Positions 6,820-16,239 of a stretch of DNA of 64,000 nt are shown here, piece by piece; positions within the stretch are counted from its first letter, which is position 1; each line of letters opens with the position of its first letter. A program made the translations under genes and the position numbers. Source of the stretch: Intestinimonas sp. Lineage in GTDB: Bacteria; Bacillota; Clostridia; Oscillospirales; Oscillospiraceae. The stretch spans positions 1 to 64,000 of the forward strand of contig JALCSB010000002.1 of assembly GCA_022653075.1 (NCBI GenBank). The letters are read 5' to 3'. The notes beneath the pieces are model-generated. The model had not been told where the DNA came from. It was given only the letters and a program-made list of their open reading frames with translations, and did no database searches.

Positions 6820-7539
6820 TTATCCTCCCAGCATTTCATCGAGTATGTTTTGATACTGTTCCACAGTCTTCCGCTCCATGGCGGGAACTCCTTCCAGTGG
6901 ATACGGAATACCCAGCCCCCGGTACTTGCTCACACCCAGCAGATGATAGGGCAGCAGCTCCGTCTTCTCCACGTTGGGCAGGGTCCGGATATAACGCCCC
7001 AGCTCACGGATGTGTTCCTCCCCATCGGTAAGGCCGGGCACCACCACATGCCGGACCCACATGGGCGTGCCCGCCGCACGGACCGCCTTCACAAAGGAAA
7101 GCGTCTCATCCATGCCGTGTCCGGTGACCTGCCGGTAACCGTCCGGCCGGTAGTGTTTGACATCATAGAGAATCAGGTCCGTATCGGCCAGGATCTTATC
7201 ATAGTGTCCCAATCCGCATCCCGCCGTATCCAAGCAGGTGTGGATGCCCGCATCCCGGCACAGATGCAGCGTCTCCAAAAGAAAATCAGGCTGCATCAGC
7301 GGCTCTCCCCCGGAGAAGGTCACGCCACCGCCACTACTTTTGTAATAGCTTTTAAATCGGATCAGCCGGTCTGTCAGCTCCCGGGGCGTGGTCTCGGTCC
7401 CGCCTTCTCTCTGCCAGGTGTCCGGATTGTGGCAATACCGGCACCGCAGACGGCATCCCTGCAAAAATACTACCGTACGGATTCCCGGCCCGTCCACCAG
7501 CCCCATAGATTCCAAGGAGTGAATTCTACCCAGTGTCAT
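6820..7539 (-). CDS. pflA: pyruvate formate-lyase activating enzyme
   Basis: A 239-residue radical SAM protein that abstracts a hydrogen from the radical glycine of PFL, switching it on. The [4Fe-4S] motif is CRLRCRYC (C-x3-C-x2-C), followed by the SAM-binding SGGEPLMQ. Only the catalytic cluster is present; there is no added ferredoxin-like domain, as in true PflA. The start is the ATG at 7539, with AAAGGAG five bases before it. An in-frame extension to 7614 exists, but it would translate the leader hairpin. The gene is the first of the pflA-pflB operon, five bases ahead of pflB. Confidence 0.95.
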   Translation of the reverse strand: MTLGRIHSLESMGLVDGPGIRTVVFLQGCRLRCRYCHNPDTWQREGGTETTPRELTDRLIRFKSYYKSSGGGVTFSGGEPLMQPDFLLETLHLCRDAGIHTCLDTAGCGLGHYDKILADTDLILYDVKHYRPDGYRQVTGHGMDETLSFVKAVRAAGTPMWVRHVVVPGLTDGEEHIRELGRYIRTLPNVEKTELLPYHLLGVSKYRGLGIPYPLEGVPAMERKTVEQYQNILDEMLGG

Positions 7540-7565
7540 AGACGCTCCTTTCTTCCCTATAGATA

Positions 7566-7611
7566 GAAAAAGCCAACTGTCCAGGCTTTTTCTGCCCAGA
7601 CGGTCGGCTTT
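7566..7611 (-). promoter_or_regulatory. alternative hairpins in the pfl leader
   Basis: In the leftward transcript, GAAAAAGCC and GGCTTTTTC (7566-7592) form a tight stem followed by U-rich sequence, like an intrinsic terminator. The segment 7569-7581 can instead pair with GACGGTCGGCTTT (7599-7611), with two wobble pairs. The two structures exclude each other, as in an attenuator. The signal that would switch them is unknown. Confidence 0.5.
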
Positions 7612-7673
7612 CAAAAATCATACTTCATGTGGTTAATTCCACGTTTCCGTCAGTTGTATGATTCGGTGCCATC

Positions 7674-7703
7674 ATCATAGCATGATTCCGCGTTTTCTGT
7701 CAA
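7674..7703 (-). promoter_or_regulatory. promoter of pflA-pflB
   Basis: On the leftward strand, TTGACA (complement of 7698-7703), 18 bases, TATGAT (complement of 7674-7679). It gives a leader of about 130 bases before the pflA start. Confidence 0.75.
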
Positions 7704-7927
7704 CTGGGTATTTTTATGTTTCCATTGACGTTTTTTACAAAAATCGAGCGGGAAATTCCCCTGCGTTCTGCCATCGAATCAGCTGCCCCTCTCGTCCCCA
7801 CATCGCCCCTTTTACTTCCAAATGACCAAATTTTAAATCCATATAGTATAAAATCCGTGCTGATATCCGCTATGTATGCAAAGCTGCCCGTTTTTTCAGA
7901 GAACTTTTGGCCGGGCCATAATCTCCG
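7704..7927. other. spacer between CmpB-like gene and pfl promoter
   Basis: About 220 bases downstream of the CmpB-like gene. No gene, strong terminator or repeat was recognised. Confidence 0.4.
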
Positions 7928-8794
7928 TCAACGTTCTCTCTTCACAGTTTCGCGCAGCTTCTTTCGCAGGCGGGCACCTGCTGCCGCGAGGTCATCCAGA
8001 CGATACCGTTTGGAGGTCATCCGCTGATAGCCCCGGCGGAACCGGCGGGTGCGAATTTCCGTTTTAACCAGCAGTTCGTCGTAATTCCGGCGTAGGGCGT
8101 CCAGACGCTCCGCCGCAACGGGAGGCAGACTCAGGAGAACGGTCTCCAGCTTTTTATGTAGTGTCTCACCTACCGCGTCCAGATCATCGCTCAAATCCGC
8201 TCTGGCCAGGGCCATCTGTACGCGGAGTTCGTCCCCGGCCATTTGTAGCTTATCCAGCAGGCGAGTTGCCTGGGCCAGGTCGCGGATGGTAACAGAGGTA
8301 TCCGCCAGCAGCGCGGCCAGCGAGATACCACTGAGCAGATGACGCAGCCAGAGCGGCATCGCGAGAAATACAGCGGCGACAAACGGATGAATTCCGAAAA
8401 CCGCCAGATACGACATTGCGCCCCAGCAGAGGCTGATCGGCAGGCAGACCCGGCCTTTAATATTAAACGGGGCGCCGGAGTAGTCCCAATATTTGATATG
8501 AGTGGTGGTTTCCAAAAACCAACCCACAAAGTATTCCCAAGTGGTCATAACCATCACAGCGACAAAATAGAACGCCACAAGATTGTCCTGAAGCGGCGTG
8601 AAAAAAAGAATCATCAGCAGAACACCGGCACCATAAATAGGGCAGATTGGTCCATAGAGAAACCCGCGTGGTACAAAATGCCGGCTCCGGAACGAGCAGT
8701 ACATGGTTTCCGTACACCAGCCGCAGAAGGAGTAGGAAAGGAAGTAAAGAAACAGCAGGGTGACCGGGTAGCCCAGTAGCGTCGGCTCTGCCAT
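7928..8794 (-). CDS. CmpB-like putative ABC transporter permease
   Basis: A 288-residue membrane protein of the family named ABC_trans_CmpB (formerly DUF1113). The first 165 residues hold about five membrane helices with the family signature (FLSYSFCGWCTETMY, RGFLYGPICPIYG, WEYFVGWFLE, YWDYSGAPFNIKGRVCLPIS). The remainder is a charged, coiled cytoplasmic tail rich in Arg and Leu. Despite the family name, no ATPase or binding protein lies nearby, and the real function is unknown. It begins on the stop codon of the DUF4364 gene (TAATG overlap), so the two are co-translated. Confidence 0.85.
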   Translation of the reverse strand: MAEPTLLGYPVTLLFLYFLSYSFCGWCTETMYCSFRSRHFVPRGFLYGPICPIYGAGVLLMILFFTPLQDNLVAFYFVAVMVMTTWEYFVGWFLETTTHIKYWDYSGAPFNIKGRVCLPISLCWGAMSYLAVFGIHPFVAAVFLAMPLWLRHLLSGISLAALLADTSVTIRDLAQATRLLDKLQMAGDELRVQMALARADLSDDLDAVGETLHKKLETVLLSLPPVAAERLDALRRNYDELLVKTEIRTRRFRRGYQRMTSKRYRLDDLAAAGARLRKKLRETVKRER

Positions 8795-9339
8795 TACATA
8801 TCCTCCTTTTCGCCGTCAAAGTTTGTCAGCAAAACATCCAGCACACCGTTGTAGATTTGATCCGGGTGAGCTTTAAACTGGGCGCACAGACGATCGGCCT
8901 GCTGGGAGGAGGCGGCGGTCAGTTCCAGCGTCAGCAGATTACCGCTTTCATCATCCAGCGACATCCGCGCGGTAAAACTCCCATCCGGATGAGCCACAGT
9001 GGACGCCTGGATCTGGGCGTCCTGCCGCAACTTTCCATTCAGGCGTGCTACATTTTTATCGCATTTGATGCGTACCGAATAAGGGAGACTGCTTTCACAG
9101 ATGCTGCCGTTTCTGCGCCCCTTGTCCGTAACGGCGTACCAGCCATCCTCCAGCGTAAGATGCCCGGTATCCACCAGTTCCGCCACCGCAGCGGCAAATT
9201 CAAAGTAATCCACACCGTCATCACACATGGTGAGTTCAGTCAGCGTGTCCATGTCAATTGGCGCTCCCACCCGGGACATGATATACAAAATGAGAAATTT
9301 AATATCCAGTTTATCGTGAATGAAACCAAATCTGGGCAC
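8794..9339 (-). CDS. DUF4364 family protein
   Basis: A 181-residue protein starting MPRFGFIHDKLDIKFLILYIMSR by a GTG at 9339 preceded by AAAGGA. The N-terminal 75 residues (DKLDIKFLILYIMSRVGAPIDMDTLTELTM ... YAVTDKGR) look like a winged helix, as is typical of this family of Clostridia; the C-terminal half is mostly beta strand. Members are presumed transcription regulators, but none is characterised to my knowledge. A longer open frame runs upstream to 9789, but it crosses a promoter and is not real. It overlaps the CmpB-like gene by one base. Confidence 0.82.
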   Translation of the reverse strand: MPRFGFIHDKLDIKFLILYIMSRVGAPIDMDTLTELTMCDDGVDYFEFAAAVAELVDTGHLTLEDGWYAVTDKGRRNGSICESSLPYSVRIKCDKNVARLNGKLRQDAQIQASTVAHPDGSFTARMSLDDESGNLLTLELTAASSQQADRLCAQFKAHPDQIYNGVLDVLLTNFDGEKEDM

Positions 9340-9397
9340 AGTGCGCCATCCTTTCCGGAAAACCCGTTGTCTAAAGAGGACCATACTATTCATCTGT

Positions 9398-9426
9398 ATT
9401 ATACTCGAGAATGAGCGGTGGAACAA
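9398..9426 (-). promoter_or_regulatory. promoter of the DUF4364-CmpB operon
   Basis: Leftward TTGTTC (complement of 9421-9426), 17 bases, TATAAT (complement of 9398-9403). Confidence 0.7.
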
Positions 9427-9513
9427 GTAAAAAATGTATCGGCAGGGCGCAGGCCTCCCGGTTCCGGCATAAAATAAAACCAGTATCGCAGAAATGTACG
9501 GGAGGTCTTGCAC

Positions 9514-10161
9514 ATGACCAAATTCGTCTGGGAACGCACCTTTACTCACCTGGAAGAGCCTGTATTGGAACTTTCGATCCAGCGTCCCCGTTTTTCCGAC
9601 CGGAGCCGCCCAGCCCGGCGCATGGAGCGTTATTACGCCCATATGACCCAGGTGCTGCAGTCGTACTGGACCGGCGCGCTGTTTGCACAGGCGTGTCGGG
9701 CGCTGGAGGAAGCCCGGGCAGCCTCGCGGCCCTTCCGGGTCTGGCGCGCGTGGACCAGCTGGCGTATTACGGAGGAAACGCCGGAACATTTGAGTGTATG
9801 TCTGGACATTTGGGAAGACCGGGGCGGCGTGCGCCCGCTCGCCGCGCGCACTGCGGCGGTATGGAATCTGCGCACTGGTCTACCGCTGCGCCTTTCTGAC
9901 TGCCTGAGCGCCGTACCGCACTGGCGGCACGCTGTGCTCCGTGAACTGGATGCTCAGATTGCCCAGCGACTGGATAGCGGAACGTCGCTGTTCTTTCCGG
10001 ATGCGGCCCGCCGGGCCCGGGCGGGGTTCACCCCGGAACGTTTTTATCTGAAGCAGGGGCGGGTGATTTTGTTCTTTCCCATGCTGGCTCTGGGCAGCGC
10101 GGCGGAAGAAATTCCCGTCTTCGAGCTGCCTGAACCTCTGTCGCAGAATGCCGAAGAATGA
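9514..10161 (+). CDS. DUF3298-type domain protein
   Basis: A 215-residue protein without a signal peptide or membrane helix. The C-terminal part (FYLKQGRVILFFPMLALGSAAEEIPVFELP) matches the ending typical of the DUF3298/RsiV-like domain, and the middle (NLRTGLPLRLSDCL) resembles the same domain in Clostridial proteins. The extracytoplasmic RsiV proteins sense lysozyme; this one lacks the membrane anchor, so that role does not follow. The ATG at 9514 is eight bases after GGGAGG. It stands alone between divergent DUF4364 and purA. Confidence 0.7.
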   Translation: MTKFVWERTFTHLEEPVLELSIQRPRFSDRSRPARRMERYYAHMTQVLQSYWTGALFAQACRALEEARAASRPFRVWRAWTSWRITEETPEHLSVCLDIWEDRGGVRPLAARTAAVWNLRTGLPLRLSDCLSAVPHWRHAVLRELDAQIAQRLDSGTSLFFPDAARRARAGFTPERFYLKQGRVILFFPMLALGSAAEEIPVFELPEPLSQNAEE

Positions 10162-10170
10162 AAACTGGCC

Positions 10171-10199
10171 TTGCGTCCGGTGGAACAATGTAATATAAT
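10171..10199 (+). promoter_or_regulatory. purA promoter
   Basis: TTGCGT (10171-10176), 17 bases, TATAAT (10194-10199). The leader is about 60 bases and contains no purine riboswitch that I can recognise. Confidence 0.75.
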
Positions 10200-10264
10200 A
10201 AATTTGCTGTCCAAACGGGCGGCCCACAAACACCGTTTTGGTACAAGTTTAGGAGGAACCTTTC

Positions 10265-11542
10265 ATGGTGAAAGCGATCGTCGGCGCCAACTGGGGCGAC
10301 GAGGGCAAAGGAAAAATTACAGATCTCTTTGCAGAGCAGTCCGATGTGGTCATCCGCTTTCAGGGCGGCGCCAACGCGGGGCATACCATTATCTGTGATT
10401 ATGGTAAGTTTGCCCTTCATCAGCTCCCCTCCGGCGTGTTTTATCCGCACACGACCAATATTGTTGGCAACGGAGTAGCTCTGAACGTACCCGCCTTTAT
10501 GAAGGAGCTCAAGCAGCTGGAGGACGGCGGGGTACCCATGCCCCATATTATTATCTCCGAGCGCACCCAACTGCTCATGCCCTATCATGTGCTTCAGGAT
10601 ACTTATGAGGAAGAGCGTTTGGCGGGCAAAGCCTTTGGCTCCACAAAATCCGGCATCGCGCCCTTCTACTCCGATAAATACGCAAAATACGGCATTCAGG
10701 TCTGCGATCTGTTTCATGAGTCGCTGCTGATGGACCGCCTGAAGTCCGTCTGCGCCATTAAAAATGTCCTGTTTGAGCATCTCTATCACAAGCCGCTCCT
10801 GGACCCCAAAGCCCTGTTCGACGAACTGATGGGGTACCGCGCACAAATCTCCCCCTTCGTGGGCGACGCACTGTCCTTTGTCCGAAAGGCCATGAAGGAC
10901 GGAAAGCAGGCCCTGCTGGAAGGACAGCTGGGAACCATGAAGGACCCCGACTTTGGCATTTATCCCTTTACCACTTCCTCCCATACGCTGGCCGGTTTCG
11001 GTGCCATCGGCGGAGGGGTCGCACCCACTGATCTCAAGAGCATTGTGGCCGTTACCAAGTCCTATTCCAGCGCCGTAGGCGCCGGTGATTTTGTCTCTGA
11101 GCTGTTCGGGGATGAGGCGGAAGAGCTGCGCAACCGCGGCGGCGACGCCGGCGAGTACGGCGCCACCACCGGGCGGCCGCGCCGCGTGGGCTGGTTTGAC
11201 GCAGTGGCCACCCGCTATGGCTGTATGGTCCAGGGCGCGACCGAGGTGGCGCTTACCGCCATTGATGTGTTAAGCTATCTGGACGAAATTAAAGTCTGCA
11301 CCGGCTATGAGATCGGTGGTAAGGTGGTTCGGGACTTCCCGGTCACACCGTTGCTGGACCAGGCTAAGCCGGTCTATACCACACTGCCCGGATGGAAGTG
11401 TGATATCCGCGGTGAAACCGATTACGCCAAACTTCCACAGGCGGCCAAAGATTATGTGGACTTCATTGAAAAAGAAATTGGCGTACCCATTACCATCGTC
11501 TCCACCGGTCCTAAACGCCATGAAATCACTTACCGGCACTGA
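10265..11542 (+). CDS. purA: adenylosuccinate synthetase
   Basis: A 425-residue enzyme that joins aspartate to IMP using GTP, the first committed step to AMP. The GTP-binding signature GDEGKGK is at residues 11-17, with GGANAGHT near 38-45 and the second signature QLGTMKDPDFGIYPF in the middle. The C-terminal part holds the aspartate and GTP sites (GATTGRPRRVGWFDA). Length is normal. AGGAGG lies before the ATG. It has its own promoter at 10171 and a very strong terminator at 11557, so it is monocistronic. Confidence 0.97.
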   Translation: MVKAIVGANWGDEGKGKITDLFAEQSDVVIRFQGGANAGHTIICDYGKFALHQLPSGVFYPHTTNIVGNGVALNVPAFMKELKQLEDGGVPMPHIIISERTQLLMPYHVLQDTYEEERLAGKAFGSTKSGIAPFYSDKYAKYGIQVCDLFHESLLMDRLKSVCAIKNVLFEHLYHKPLLDPKALFDELMGYRAQISPFVGDALSFVRKAMKDGKQALLEGQLGTMKDPDFGIYPFTTSSHTLAGFGAIGGGVAPTDLKSIVAVTKSYSSAVGAGDFVSELFGDEAEELRNRGGDAGEYGATTGRPRRVGWFDAVATRYGCMVQGATEVALTAIDVLSYLDEIKVCTGYEIGGKVVRDFPVTPLLDQAKPVYTTLPGWKCDIRGETDYAKLPQAAKDYVDFIEKEIGVPITIVSTGPKRHEITYRH

Positions 11543-11556
11543 TCTGAGACAGAACG

Positions 11557-11606
11557 AAAAAACCGGTCCGCAGAGTTATAACTCTGCGGACCGGTTTCCA
11601 TTTTTT
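11557..11606 (+). terminator. terminator after purA
   Basis: An 18-bp perfect stem (11560-11577 with 11580-11597) containing ACCGGTCCGCAGAGTT, followed by CCATTTTTT. A-rich sequence on the other side lets it also serve the leftward uridine phosphorylase gene. Confidence 0.92.
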
Positions 11607-11624
11607 CAAAGTTCCGTCCGGCGA

Positions 11625-12398
11625 TTATTTCTCCGAAGCCCGGTCCTGCTCAATGATCCGTTTCAAAGCTTCTACACCCACGTCCACGGCAAAGGACACG
11701 TCGTGTTGCTCCTTCTGATCCAGTCCAGCGGCTTCCCGCTCCTGATTCCAGATTACATGGAATGCGGAGCCGCACCGCACACCCAGTGCGGCGGCGCAGG
11801 TAAATAAAGCGGCAGACTCCATCTCGGAAGCCAAAACACCCAGCCGCCTCCACGCCTCCCACTTGTTCAGCAGTTCATACGACACCGGCATCCTGCCGGG
11901 GGCGTGCTGGCCATAAAAAGAGTCCTTGCACTGGACCACGCCCGCATGCCAGCGGTGGCCCAGCTTTCCCGCCGCCCCGACCAGCGCCTCCAGTACGGCG
12001 TAATCGGGTACGGCCGGGAACTCAATGGGTGCATATTCCCGCGAGGTCCCCTCATGACGGATAGCACCGGTGGCAATGACCACATCGCCGGCCTGTACTT
12101 CCAGCTTAATTCCACCACAGGTGCCCACACGGATAAAAGTATCCGCGCCGATGGCAGCCAGCTCCTCCATCGCAATTACTGCGGACGGGCCGCCGATTCC
12201 GGTGGAAACCACGCTTACGGCCTCTCCCAGCAGCGTTCCGGTGTAGGTGGTAAATTCCCGGTTTTGGGCCACCGGACGGGCGTTTTCAAAATGCCGTGCT
12301 ATCCTCTCGCATCGCCCCGGGTCCCCGGGCAGAATACAGTAGCGGCCCACGTCGCCCGCCTTGCATTGAATATGATACTGTCGCTCATGCTGTTGCAA
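11625..12398 (-). CDS. udp: uridine phosphorylase (PNP/UDP family)
   Basis: A 257-residue nucleoside phosphorylase that splits uridine with phosphate into uracil and ribose 1-phosphate for salvage. Phosphate-binding residues appear in LPGDPGR and RVGTCGG; the REFTTYTG and STGIGGPS stretches and EMESAALFT match the E. coli Udp pattern closely. The start is the TTG at 12398, eight bases after GGAGG; the next TTG upstream lies before the ribosome site. Specificity for uridine over other nucleosides rests on similarity only. It converges on purA and shares its terminator. Confidence 0.88.
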   Translation of the reverse strand: MQQHERQYHIQCKAGDVGRYCILPGDPGRCERIARHFENARPVAQNREFTTYTGTLLGEAVSVVSTGIGGPSAVIAMEELAAIGADTFIRVGTCGGIKLEVQAGDVVIATGAIRHEGTSREYAPIEFPAVPDYAVLEALVGAAGKLGHRWHAGVVQCKDSFYGQHAPGRMPVSYELLNKWEAWRRLGVLASEMESAALFTCAAALGVRCGSAFHVIWNQEREAAGLDQKEQHDVSFAVDVGVEALKRIIEQDRASEK

Positions 12399-12487
12399 AT
12401 TATCCGCCTCCAAGCTATTTTCACGGTGTGTAACACCAATTTCAGTGTCATACGCACCAGCGCATTTTTATTTGTAACTTTTTGTAG

Positions 12488-12516
12488 TTGAATGTTTGGC
12501 ATTTTTTCTGTAAACT
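12488..12516 (+). promoter_or_regulatory. promoter of the exported protein gene at 12571
   Basis: TTGAAT (12488-12493), 17 bases, TAAACT (12511-12516). Confidence 0.6.
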
Positions 12517-12570
12517 AAGAAATGATGCTCACTATTTCCAGTTAATTTCACGAATACCGGAGGGACCTCT

Positions 12571-13293
12571 ATGAATAAGACGATCCCACTGTGCCTTCTG
12601 GCTTTGGTGTTTGGCTTGGCGGCCGGGCATCTGGTCACGCAGGCCGTCATAAAACAGTCGAATACCTCTGCGTCGCAGAGCGCTGCGCCCGCCGCCGCCG
12701 TGAGCAATTTTTCAGACGATACTGACCGTTCCGAATCTTCGGCTACCATCTCCGCACCACAAAGTCCATCCCCCACACCTGATTTCACCGACAACTCTTA
12801 CCTGCTGGAAATGGGAGCAAAGGTGTTGGAGGATTTTAAAAACAAGGATTACGCTAATCTGGCCACTTTGGTCCATCCTGAAATCGGTGTAACCTTTACC
12901 CCCTATTCCACTGTGGACCTTGAAAAAGATGTCCACTTCTCCCCAGATGAACTGGCCGCGGCCGCCGAGGACACTCAGAAATATGTCTGGGGCACGCAGG
13001 ACGGTAAGGGGGACAAAATTCGCATGACCTTTTCGGAGTACTGCGCCGACTATGTTTTTAATGCCGACTATACCTGTGCTCCGGTCATCAGTGTAGATCA
13101 GGTGATGGCCTCCGGGAACTCCCTGGAAAATGTAGATACTGCCTATCCGGACAGCCGGTATGTGGAATACTATTTCCCGGGCATGGACCCGGCCAAGTCA
13201 GGATTCGACTGGTGCGCGCTGAAGCTCGTATTTTCCGAATGGGACGACACATATCGGTTGGTGGGCGTAATTCACAGCGAGTGGACCATCTAA
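12571..13293 (+). CDS. exported protein of unknown function
   Basis: A 240-residue protein with an N-terminal membrane or signal segment (TIPLCLLALVFGLAAGHLV, residues 4-22) without a lipobox cysteine, a Ser/Ala/Pro-rich linker to about residue 72, and a C-terminal domain of about 165 residues (LEMGAKVLEDFKNKDYANLATLVHPEIGVTF ...). That domain recalls uncharacterised extracytoplasmic proteins of Clostridia, some with an NTF2-like shape, but I cannot name it. GGAGG precedes the ATG. It is a single gene with its own promoter and a strong terminator. Confidence 0.75.
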   Translation: MNKTIPLCLLALVFGLAAGHLVTQAVIKQSNTSASQSAAPAAAVSNFSDDTDRSESSATISAPQSPSPTPDFTDNSYLLEMGAKVLEDFKNKDYANLATLVHPEIGVTFTPYSTVDLEKDVHFSPDELAAAAEDTQKYVWGTQDGKGDKIRMTFSEYCADYVFNADYTCAPVISVDQVMASGNSLENVDTAYPDSRYVEYYFPGMDPAKSGFDWCALKLVFSEWDDTYRLVGVIHSEWTI

Positions 13294-13306
13294 ACCGTGT
13301 CTTGTC

Positions 13307-13350
13307 AAAGCTCCTCAAAGCCATCCAGGCTTTGAGGAGCTTTCCTCTTT
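13307..13350 (+). terminator. bidirectional terminator at 13307
   Basis: AAAGCTCCTCAAAGCC (13307-13322) pairs perfectly with GGCTTTGAGGAGCTTT (13328-13343). U-rich sequence follows on the right. It separates the exported protein gene from the convergent PBP gene. Confidence 0.9.
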
Positions 13351-13356
13351 TCTACT

Positions 13357-16038
13357 TTACTGTCCGACCGGAACATAATCCTGCTGGTCATCCGGCGTGA
13401 CCAGCGGCTCATCCGGCGTGGGTGTCGCCGATGCCGTCGGCTCCGGCTGGTCGGATGGTTCCGGAGAAGCACTGTCGTCCGGCTCCTGGGTGGTATCCGG
13501 CTGTTGTTTATAGCCATCGGGATAAGTCGTCGGATCGTTGGGATCAAATTTCGCATATGCATCCGGCGACTCAAAGTCCTCCAGCCCCGGCCAAGTGTTC
13601 GGATTATCCGGGTCGATCGTTTTTGTCCCGGAAGGCTCTGTATTGGGCGGATTATAGACGCCCTGCTCCTCCAGATAGGATTTCATATACATATGGTCGC
13701 GGGTCGTGACCGCAGCCGCAGCGCCCGTGCGGGTATAGTCCACCACGGAAATGGTCCGCAGGTCACTGTCTGGGCAGAGATCTCCAGCCAAATGGTATAG
13801 CCCTGTGGGCTGGCCGCTGCTGTCCAGAATCGGGGCACTGGTACATACGTTGACAGGCTTGTGAATCGTACACTCCTCGGTGGGTTCCGTACCCTTTACA
13901 AAGATACCGGTAGTGATTCGGTCGCCCCGGATATCATCATAGCAATACTGACTGGGACGCATGCCGCTGTCCTTACAGTAGGACACCGTGACCAGCTCCG
14001 CGCTGCTCGGCTTATCAAAGTCCTTGTCGGCAAGCCCTTCGTGCAGACGGCTCATAACTTTGCGCCACATGGTCGTGGCGGGATTCCCAAGGGAGGAGCT
14101 TAGCCGCTCCTGCTGATCATAGCCCGTCCAGACGGCGGCCGTATAGTAAGGGGTATACCCTACGAACCACAGATCCTTGCGGCTGGTGGTAGTACCGGTC
14201 TTGCCAGCCACCGTCATGCCGCTGAAGTTGGCGTTCTTGCCCGTGCCGTTAGCCACCGCGTTTTTGAGCATGTAGTTAATATACCACGCCGTGGTATCCT
14301 TGAACGCCACGGAGCTCTGCTCACTGTTATCCAGCAGGACGTTCCCGTCGCTGTCCAGCACTTTGGTATAGGTGCGGGGCGCGATGTACGTACCGTCCCG
14401 CGGGAACACGGAGAACGCGGCCGCCATTTCATAGGGCGACACGCCCTTGGTCTGTCCGCCCAGGGCCAGCTGCGCAAGGCCAATGTCGGTCTTAACCTGC
14501 CCGTTTACCTCCATGGAGTCCACCAGCGTGGTCAGATGCAGCCTTTGGGTCAGGTAGTCATAAGCAATCTGCGGACTGATATAATTTGCCATAATTTTGA
14601 CCGCTACGGTATTTATGGAGTTCTGAAGCCCCTCATATACCGTGGTCAGGCCTTTATACGTCCCGGACGCGTTAACCGGCCACGGGCTTCCGCCCTTACC
14701 GTCGTAGCTGTACGGGCTGTCGTCAATCACCGTGGCGGGTGTGATAAGGCCCATGTCAATAGCCGGCCCATACGTGGACAGCGGCTTGATGGACGAGCCG
14801 GAGGGCCGTTCGGCATCGGTGGCACGGCTGAATCCCAAATTCACTGTTTTCGTCCCAATCCCTCCGGAGATTGCCTTTACCTCTCCGGTGGTATTGTCGA
14901 TGAGAACGATGGCGGACTGCAGCTGCTGACCGGATGCAGAAGTATATGGCAGACTCTCCGTATCGTTGTAAATGTCGTCCACAACGGACTGCGCGTTTAC
15001 ATCAATACAGGCGTAGACCTTCAGGCCGCCGCTGTAAAACATCTGCTTGGCATACTCATAGGACCAGTCAAAAGTAGTCTGCAAATCGGAGATCACGTCC
15101 TCGATCAGCTTGTCCTCGTACCAGCTGTAAACCTCATACTGGCGGCCCTCATCTTCCCCGCGCTGGAATACCAGCTTTTCGGCTTTAGCCGCGTCGCACT
15201 GCTCCTGAGTAATGTAGCCCTGTTTGCACATGGCGTCCAAAATAATCTCCTGCCGCGTCTTGTTATTGGCGCGTGTGGCAGCGCTCAGATAAGGATTATA
15301 CATGGAAGGATTATTGGTAATTCCGATTAGGCTGGCGCATTCGGCCAGATCTAAATCAGAAACGCTCTTCCCAAAATAAGTCTGCGCAGCGGTGGATACC
15401 CCGTTGCACCCCTCACCAAGGTAAATGTAATTGAGATAATACTCCATGATATCTTCCTTGGAGTAATTGCGCTCCAGCTCCAGCGCACGGAAAATCTCCA
15501 AAACCTTGCGTTTGACGGTGATGTCGTTCTGCTTCGTCAGGTTTTTAATAAGCTGCTGGGTGATGGTGGAGCCGCCATAAGTATCCTGCATGTTAAGGAA
15601 CATATTAAGGAAGGCACCCGCCGTCCGCTTCCAGTCCACCCCGTGGTGCTCTATAAAGCGCTTATCCTCAATGGCGATGGCCGCATGAACCAAATTCTCC
15701 GGAATCTGATCATAAGAAACAGGCACCCGATTCTCGTCGCCGTGAACCGTGCGCAGTTCTTTCGCCTCCCCGGAATCCGGGTCGGTATAGTAAATTGTGG
15801 TGGACCGGCTCATGGAAAAATCCTGCAGGGTGAGCTTCGCCTGCGGCATAATCACGGAACTGATGTACACCGCGGCAAAACAGGCGGTAATTGCGCCAGT
15901 CACCACCATGATGAGCAAAATGGTCCCCAAAACACGGCCTACTGTCGCCCTGCGGCTCTTCCGGCGGTGCGCGTGCCGACGAGACGGCTCTTTCCGCGCG
16001 TCCTGATCCGGCTCTCTGCCATAATCTTGTTCTGACAA
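13357..16038 (-). CDS. class A penicillin-binding protein (PBP1A type)
   Basis: An 893-residue bifunctional peptidoglycan synthase: glycosyltransferase and DD-transpeptidase in one membrane protein. A basic cytoplasmic start is followed by a membrane helix (VLGTILLIMVVTGAITACFAAVYISS). The GT51 domain shows EDKRFIEHHGVDW, GGSTITQQLIKN and RKVLEIFRALELER. The transpeptidase domain has the SxxK serine in SGSSIKPL and the KTGT box (AGKTGTTTSRKDLW). The last 100 residues are a Pro/Asp/Thr-rich tail common in Clostridial PBP1. A TTG at 16038 is the likely start, seven bases after GGAGG; the open frame upstream lacks a site. Confidence 0.95.
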   Translation of the reverse strand: MSEQDYGREPDQDARKEPSRRHAHRRKSRRATVGRVLGTILLIMVVTGAITACFAAVYISSVIMPQAKLTLQDFSMSRSTTIYYTDPDSGEAKELRTVHGDENRVPVSYDQIPENLVHAAIAIEDKRFIEHHGVDWKRTAGAFLNMFLNMQDTYGGSTITQQLIKNLTKQNDITVKRKVLEIFRALELERNYSKEDIMEYYLNYIYLGEGCNGVSTAAQTYFGKSVSDLDLAECASLIGITNNPSMYNPYLSAATRANNKTRQEIILDAMCKQGYITQEQCDAAKAEKLVFQRGEDEGRQYEVYSWYEDKLIEDVISDLQTTFDWSYEYAKQMFYSGGLKVYACIDVNAQSVVDDIYNDTESLPYTSASGQQLQSAIVLIDNTTGEVKAISGGIGTKTVNLGFSRATDAERPSGSSIKPLSTYGPAIDMGLITPATVIDDSPYSYDGKGGSPWPVNASGTYKGLTTVYEGLQNSINTVAVKIMANYISPQIAYDYLTQRLHLTTLVDSMEVNGQVKTDIGLAQLALGGQTKGVSPYEMAAAFSVFPRDGTYIAPRTYTKVLDSDGNVLLDNSEQSSVAFKDTTAWYINYMLKNAVANGTGKNANFSGMTVAGKTGTTTSRKDLWFVGYTPYYTAAVWTGYDQQERLSSSLGNPATTMWRKVMSRLHEGLADKDFDKPSSAELVTVSYCKDSGMRPSQYCYDDIRGDRITTGIFVKGTEPTEECTIHKPVNVCTSAPILDSSGQPTGLYHLAGDLCPDSDLRTISVVDYTRTGAAAAVTTRDHMYMKSYLEEQGVYNPPNTEPSGTKTIDPDNPNTWPGLEDFESPDAYAKFDPNDPTTYPDGYKQQPDTTQEPDDSASPEPSDQPEPTASATPTPDEPLVTPDDQQDYVPVGQ

Positions 16039-16239
16039 ACTATTTCCTCCATTTCGGGCGGCACATCCGCCGCACATCATAGCCCCTTTCCGGTTTCAGG
16101 CAGTTTTTTCTGTGGGCTTTCCTGAAAAATCGCATAATCTGCAGCCTCATTATAAACATCTTTCAAATATTTGTCCACCCTAAAAAATTACATTTTCTGG
16201 TTTTTGGAGGCCGTGGAAAAAATTTGGCATGTCCCTCCC
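16039..16239. other. spacer upstream of the PBP gene
   Basis: About 200 bases between divergent genes. A TATGAT on the leftward strand near 16080 may be the -10 of the PBP promoter, but its -35 is poor. Nothing else was recognised. Confidence 0.35.

Noticed and set aside
6820-7614. Longer PflA with 25 extra N-terminal residues
   Set aside because: The extension would be encoded by the leader hairpins and lacks a ribosome site, while ATG 7539 has AAAGGAG.
8794-9789. 331-residue version of the DUF4364 protein
   Set aside because: The extra N-terminal part crosses a promoter and is antisense to the DUF3298-like gene; the GTG at 9339 has a proper ribosome site.
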